Of a DNA stretch of 39,350 nucleotides, positions 37,964 through 39,350 are shown piece after piece. Each line of letters begins with the position of its first letter. The stretch's first letter is position 1. Source of the DNA: a virus; the IMG/VR virus record IMGVR_UViG_3300022200_000137, positions 1-39,350 of that record; one strand, given 5' to 3'. The translations under genes were made by a program, and so were the position numbers. Below the pieces are notes generated by a model. That model was not told the DNA's origin, made no database searches, and was given only the letters and a program-made list of their open reading frames with translations.

Positions 37964-38188
37964 ATGGTGTCAGGAAAATTATTTAGACAAATCTTAGATA
38001 AGTTTATTGCATCACCCGTTGGTGGTGAAGCAAGAGTCCAAGTAGTATTACCTAATGGAGAATTTTACGATATCACTGGTGCTAAGTTAATGCAGAATAA
38101 ATTAATTGGAGTGAGAGAATCACATAGAATTGTACTTACAGTCACACCTGAAAGAGCTCGAATGGGCAAAGTTTTGAGAAGATTATAA
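37964..38188 (+). CDS. Conserved hypothetical protein (74 aa)
   Basis: A 74-residue protein with a helix (GKLFRQILDKFIASPVGG) followed by beta strands (ARVQVVLPNGEFYDITGAK) and RIVLTVTPERARMGKV. The NGEFYDIT motif reads like a small beta-barrel or adaptor domain. It lies directly after the GC-rich structured segment, and no clear Shine-Dalgarno is seen, as the structured bases occupy that place. Function unknown, with some memory of homologues in marine podoviruses. Confidence 0.65.
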   Translation: MVSGKLFRQILDKFIASPVGGEARVQVVLPNGEFYDITGAKLMQNKLIGVRESHRIVLTVTPERARMGKVLRRL

Positions 38189-38210
38189 CCATCCTACTTA
38201 CGGTAAATTT

Positions 38211-38576
38211 ATGGCCAAAGATGAGTCCAAATTTTGGCAACAAGTTAAGACAAACATCAAGCAAATTTCCTTTACTAGACTTGAAAGTTGGGCCTCTGCA
38301 GGCGTGCCAGATTTGTTATGTTACAATGAAAAAGGGAAGTTCTTTACAGTTGAATTGAAAGTAGAGAAACGTAAAAAATTAACCTTTTCACCACACCAAA
38401 TTGCGTTCCACATGAAACATCCAGGCAATACTTTCATCTTGGCAAAGGCCCTCGATCCTTTAGCCATAAAACTTTATGAAGGAAAAGATATTCTAAAACT
38501 CGTGAGCCGTGAACCATGTACCCCGGTCGCTGAGTCATGGACCAAGGTTCAAGAATTTCTTGTCAATGTGACATAA
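38211..38576 (+). CDS. VRR-NUC-like PD-(D/E)XK nuclease
   Basis: A 121-residue protein with the core of the VRR-NUC type nuclease: GVPDLLCY (D34), VELKVEK (E48, K50) and Q63 in SPHQIAFH. Its small size matches free-standing phage enzymes of this family, which act as Holliday junction or flap nucleases. It could resolve recombination intermediates before packaging. A second PD-(D/E)XK nuclease is encoded at 35653, so the phage carries two of different subfamilies. Start is the ATG at 38211. Confidence 0.8.
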   Translation: MAKDESKFWQQVKTNIKQISFTRLESWASAGVPDLLCYNEKGKFFTVELKVEKRKKLTFSPHQIAFHMKHPGNTFILAKALDPLAIKLYEGKDILKLVSREPCTPVAESWTKVQEFLVNVT

Positions 38577-38688
38577 CGTCGCAGCCAGGCTGATAGTGCT
38601 TGTGGGCGGGACCCACCCTCTCCCTCTCTCTACTTGTGGCTGTGGTAATGCTTGTGGGCTATGAGGACTAATGCCTTTTTCCAGGCAC
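38577..38688. repeat. Non-coding stretch with GCTTGTGGGC repeats
   Basis: No gene is supported here. GCTTGTGGGC occurs at 38598-38607 and 38650-38659. The first lies in a small hairpin GTGGG-CGGGA-CCCAC. A pyrimidine run (CCCTCTCCCTCTCTCT) follows. The same ten bases occur twice more at 39267-39276 and 39321-39330, flanking the right end. Confidence 0.6.
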
Positions 38689-38719
38689 AAAAAAACCCGG
38701 GCGAGAAATCGCCCGGGTT
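38689..38719 (-). terminator. Intrinsic terminator of the minus-strand gene
   Basis: AACCCGGGCGA (38694-38704), loop GAAA, TCGCCCGGGTT (38709-38719) form a perfect 11-bp stem with GNRA loop. Read on the minus strand, the stem is followed directly by seven T, making a textbook rho-independent terminator 11 bases after the stop of the gene at 38731. On the plus strand it lacks the T run. The core equals that of the hairpin at 23759-23782. Confidence 0.85.
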
Positions 38720-38730
38720 GGAGGTAGAAA

Positions 38731-39078
38731 CTATTTTAAATCTATATTCTTTTCTAATTTTTCCTCCAGTAAATCCACTCCAGCTTTTATCCATCTTCGA
38801 ATAAACTTGAAACGTGGTTCCTCTTTGATGTTGGTTTTGTAACCAATCAAGCTTTGAACTCTTTCCTTCACCTCTGAAAGAGGAGTTCGTGTAACCCATG
38901 GTCCAAGACCCAACATTTGAAGAAACATAATCCGGAAAATAATCTCGTCCGCATTCTCCGCTGTAACATCCTTGATGTCTAAATACATCATGGTCCAGCA
39001 AAAGTTTGCAGCTGAGACGTGTTGCTCCTCGGTCCATCCTTCTGTGTCCAAGGCTGTGTAGTCGTATTGTAATGCCAT
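38731..39078 (-). CDS. Hypothetical protein, minus strand, before the right end
   Basis: A 115-residue protein; I chose ATG 39078, which follows ACGGAGG at five bases; a GTG six bases further upstream is in frame but would overlap the Shine-Dalgarno. Opening is MALQYDYTALDTEGWTEEQH, then CWTMMYLDIKDVTAENADEI and PLSEVKERVQSLIGYKTN, with a helical acidic tail. GC content is clearly higher than in the rest of the window. It has its own terminator. A longer other-frame ORF in the same place is a shadow. Function unknown. Confidence 0.7.
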   Translation of the reverse strand: MALQYDYTALDTEGWTEEQHVSAANFCWTMMYLDIKDVTAENADEIIFRIMFLQMLGLGPWVTRTPLSEVKERVQSLIGYKTNIKEEPRFKFIRRWIKAGVDLLEEKLEKNIDLK

Positions 39079-39097
39079 ATTCACCTCCGTTGTTAAA

Positions 39098-39125
39098 TTG
39101 ACATCCTACAATATCCCATAACAAT
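39098..39125 (+). promoter_or_regulatory. Candidate rightward promoter at the right end
   Basis: TTGACA (39098-39103, perfect), 16-base spacer, AACAAT (39120-39125, four of six). It resembles the one at 32062-32090: both share TTGACATC and CCATAACA. It would direct transcription out of the window to the right, towards the missing packaging and head genes. Alternatively, with 15 bases of spacing, TAACAA is the -10. Confidence 0.5.
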
Positions 39126-39161
39126 AAGGCATAAATGTGGCAGCGTGAAAAATATTTTAAG

Positions 39162-39170
39162 TTATCCACA
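39162..39170. promoter_or_regulatory. DnaA-box match and adjoining hairpin
   Basis: TTATCCACA (39162-39170) matches the DnaA-box consensus exactly. It overlaps the start of an inverted repeat CACAGGC (39167-39173), loop TTGT, GCCTGTG (39178-39184). Together these suggest a binding site for a host initiator or an end-region element. One copy alone is weak evidence for an origin. Confidence 0.45.
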
Positions 39171-39229
39171 GGCTTGTGCCTGTGACCTTGTACCACGGCC
39201 CATGCGACAATTTGCCTGTCAAGTGCATG

Positions 39230-39247
39230 ATTGTCACATGTGACAAT
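39230..39247. repeat. 18-base perfect palindrome
   Basis: ATTGTCACATGTGACAAT is perfectly self-complementary. GACAATTTG occurs inside/after it (39242-39250) and again at 39206-39214. A symmetrical site of this kind suggests a dimeric DNA-binding protein, such as a repressor or the terminase small subunit. TTTGTCGCA next to it (39247-39255) also occurs upstream of terS at 37768-37776. Confidence 0.6.
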
Positions 39248-39350
39248 TTGTCGCACCCAGGAGAGAGCTTGTGGGCGAGGCCCACCCAATCGCCTTCGGC
39301 GCTTTCCCGTTGAGGAAAGTGCTTGTGGGCTATCCGGGCTTGTGGCTTTC

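Larger units (their letters stand above)
39079..39350. other. Right-end non-coding region
   Basis: No gene is supported in the last 272 bases. It holds a promoter-like sequence, the DnaA-box match, the 18-base palindrome, and GCTTGTGGGC at 39267 and 39321, with a GTGGGC-GAG-GCCCAC hairpin (39271-39285) and CGCC-TTC-GGCG (39291-39301). The composition is markedly GC-richer than the genes to the left. It could be a packaging, terminal or origin segment. Confidence 0.6.

Noticed and set aside
38630-39289. 219-residue minus-strand ORF
   Set aside because: It overlaps the better gene 38731-39078, which has ACGGAGG before its start and a terminator after its stop; this one runs through both.

Overview
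This window looks like most of the genome of an AT-rich marine podovirus-like phage (short-tailed lineage, of the kind that infects SAR11-type or similar low-GC marine bacteria). That assignment is inference from the gene set: very AT-rich codon use, family A DNA polymerase, tail-fibre fragment, large internal virion proteins, DUF3310, an M15 endolysin, terminase small subunit, and host-like genes (speD, hsp20, 2OG-Fe(II) oxygenases). No integrase, phage RNA polymerase, large terminase, portal or major capsid gene is visible. The last three are expected in the part of the genome outside this window, probably to the right of base 39350 and to the left of base 1. No tRNA gene or CRISPR array was seen.

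Layout. 1-3920: end of a tail-fibre gene, a glycine-rich fibre/tip protein, three consecutive 2OG-Fe(II) oxygenases and two unknowns. 3946-7351: virion structural genes. 7354-9100: two glycosyltransferases. 9174-19362: five large virion-type proteins, two of which carry a recurring GGR(V/I) motif, ending with a small holin-like membrane protein. 19376-20222: two metabolic/stress genes (speD-like, hsp20). 20219-21655: a SNF2-type helicase on the minus strand, back to back with the rightward replication block across a divergent promoter. 21734-29917: replication block (SSB-like protein, archaeo-eukaryotic-type primase, UvrD-like helicase, PolA with Leu at the 762-equivalent position). 29956-34460: a dense row of very small genes, many coupled by ATGA or TAATG overlaps, holding the M15 lysin and several membrane and zinc-binding peptides. 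34450-36502: HNH-like protein, FkbM methyltransferase, PD-(D/E)XK nuclease. 36503-36913: the longest gene-free stretch, with ten copies of TGTAGG/CCTACA in both orientations, a good candidate origin or protein-binding array. 36914-39350: conserved small genes, terminase small subunit on the minus strand, a compact cloverleaf-like RNA candidate, a VRR-NUC-like nuclease, a textbook minus-strand terminator, and a repeat-rich right end with a DnaA-box match and an 18-bp palindrome.

How it works together (inference): the rightward replication block and small-gene block act early and middle, with primase, helicase, SSB-like protein, PolA and nucleases forming the replication and recombination set. 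The structural genes at the left act late. The most unusual non-coding signals are the TGTAGG array, a 10-bp complementarity that would bury the hsp20 start codon in a stem (candidate RNA thermometer), and the GC-rich cloverleaf-like fold upstream of base 37964.
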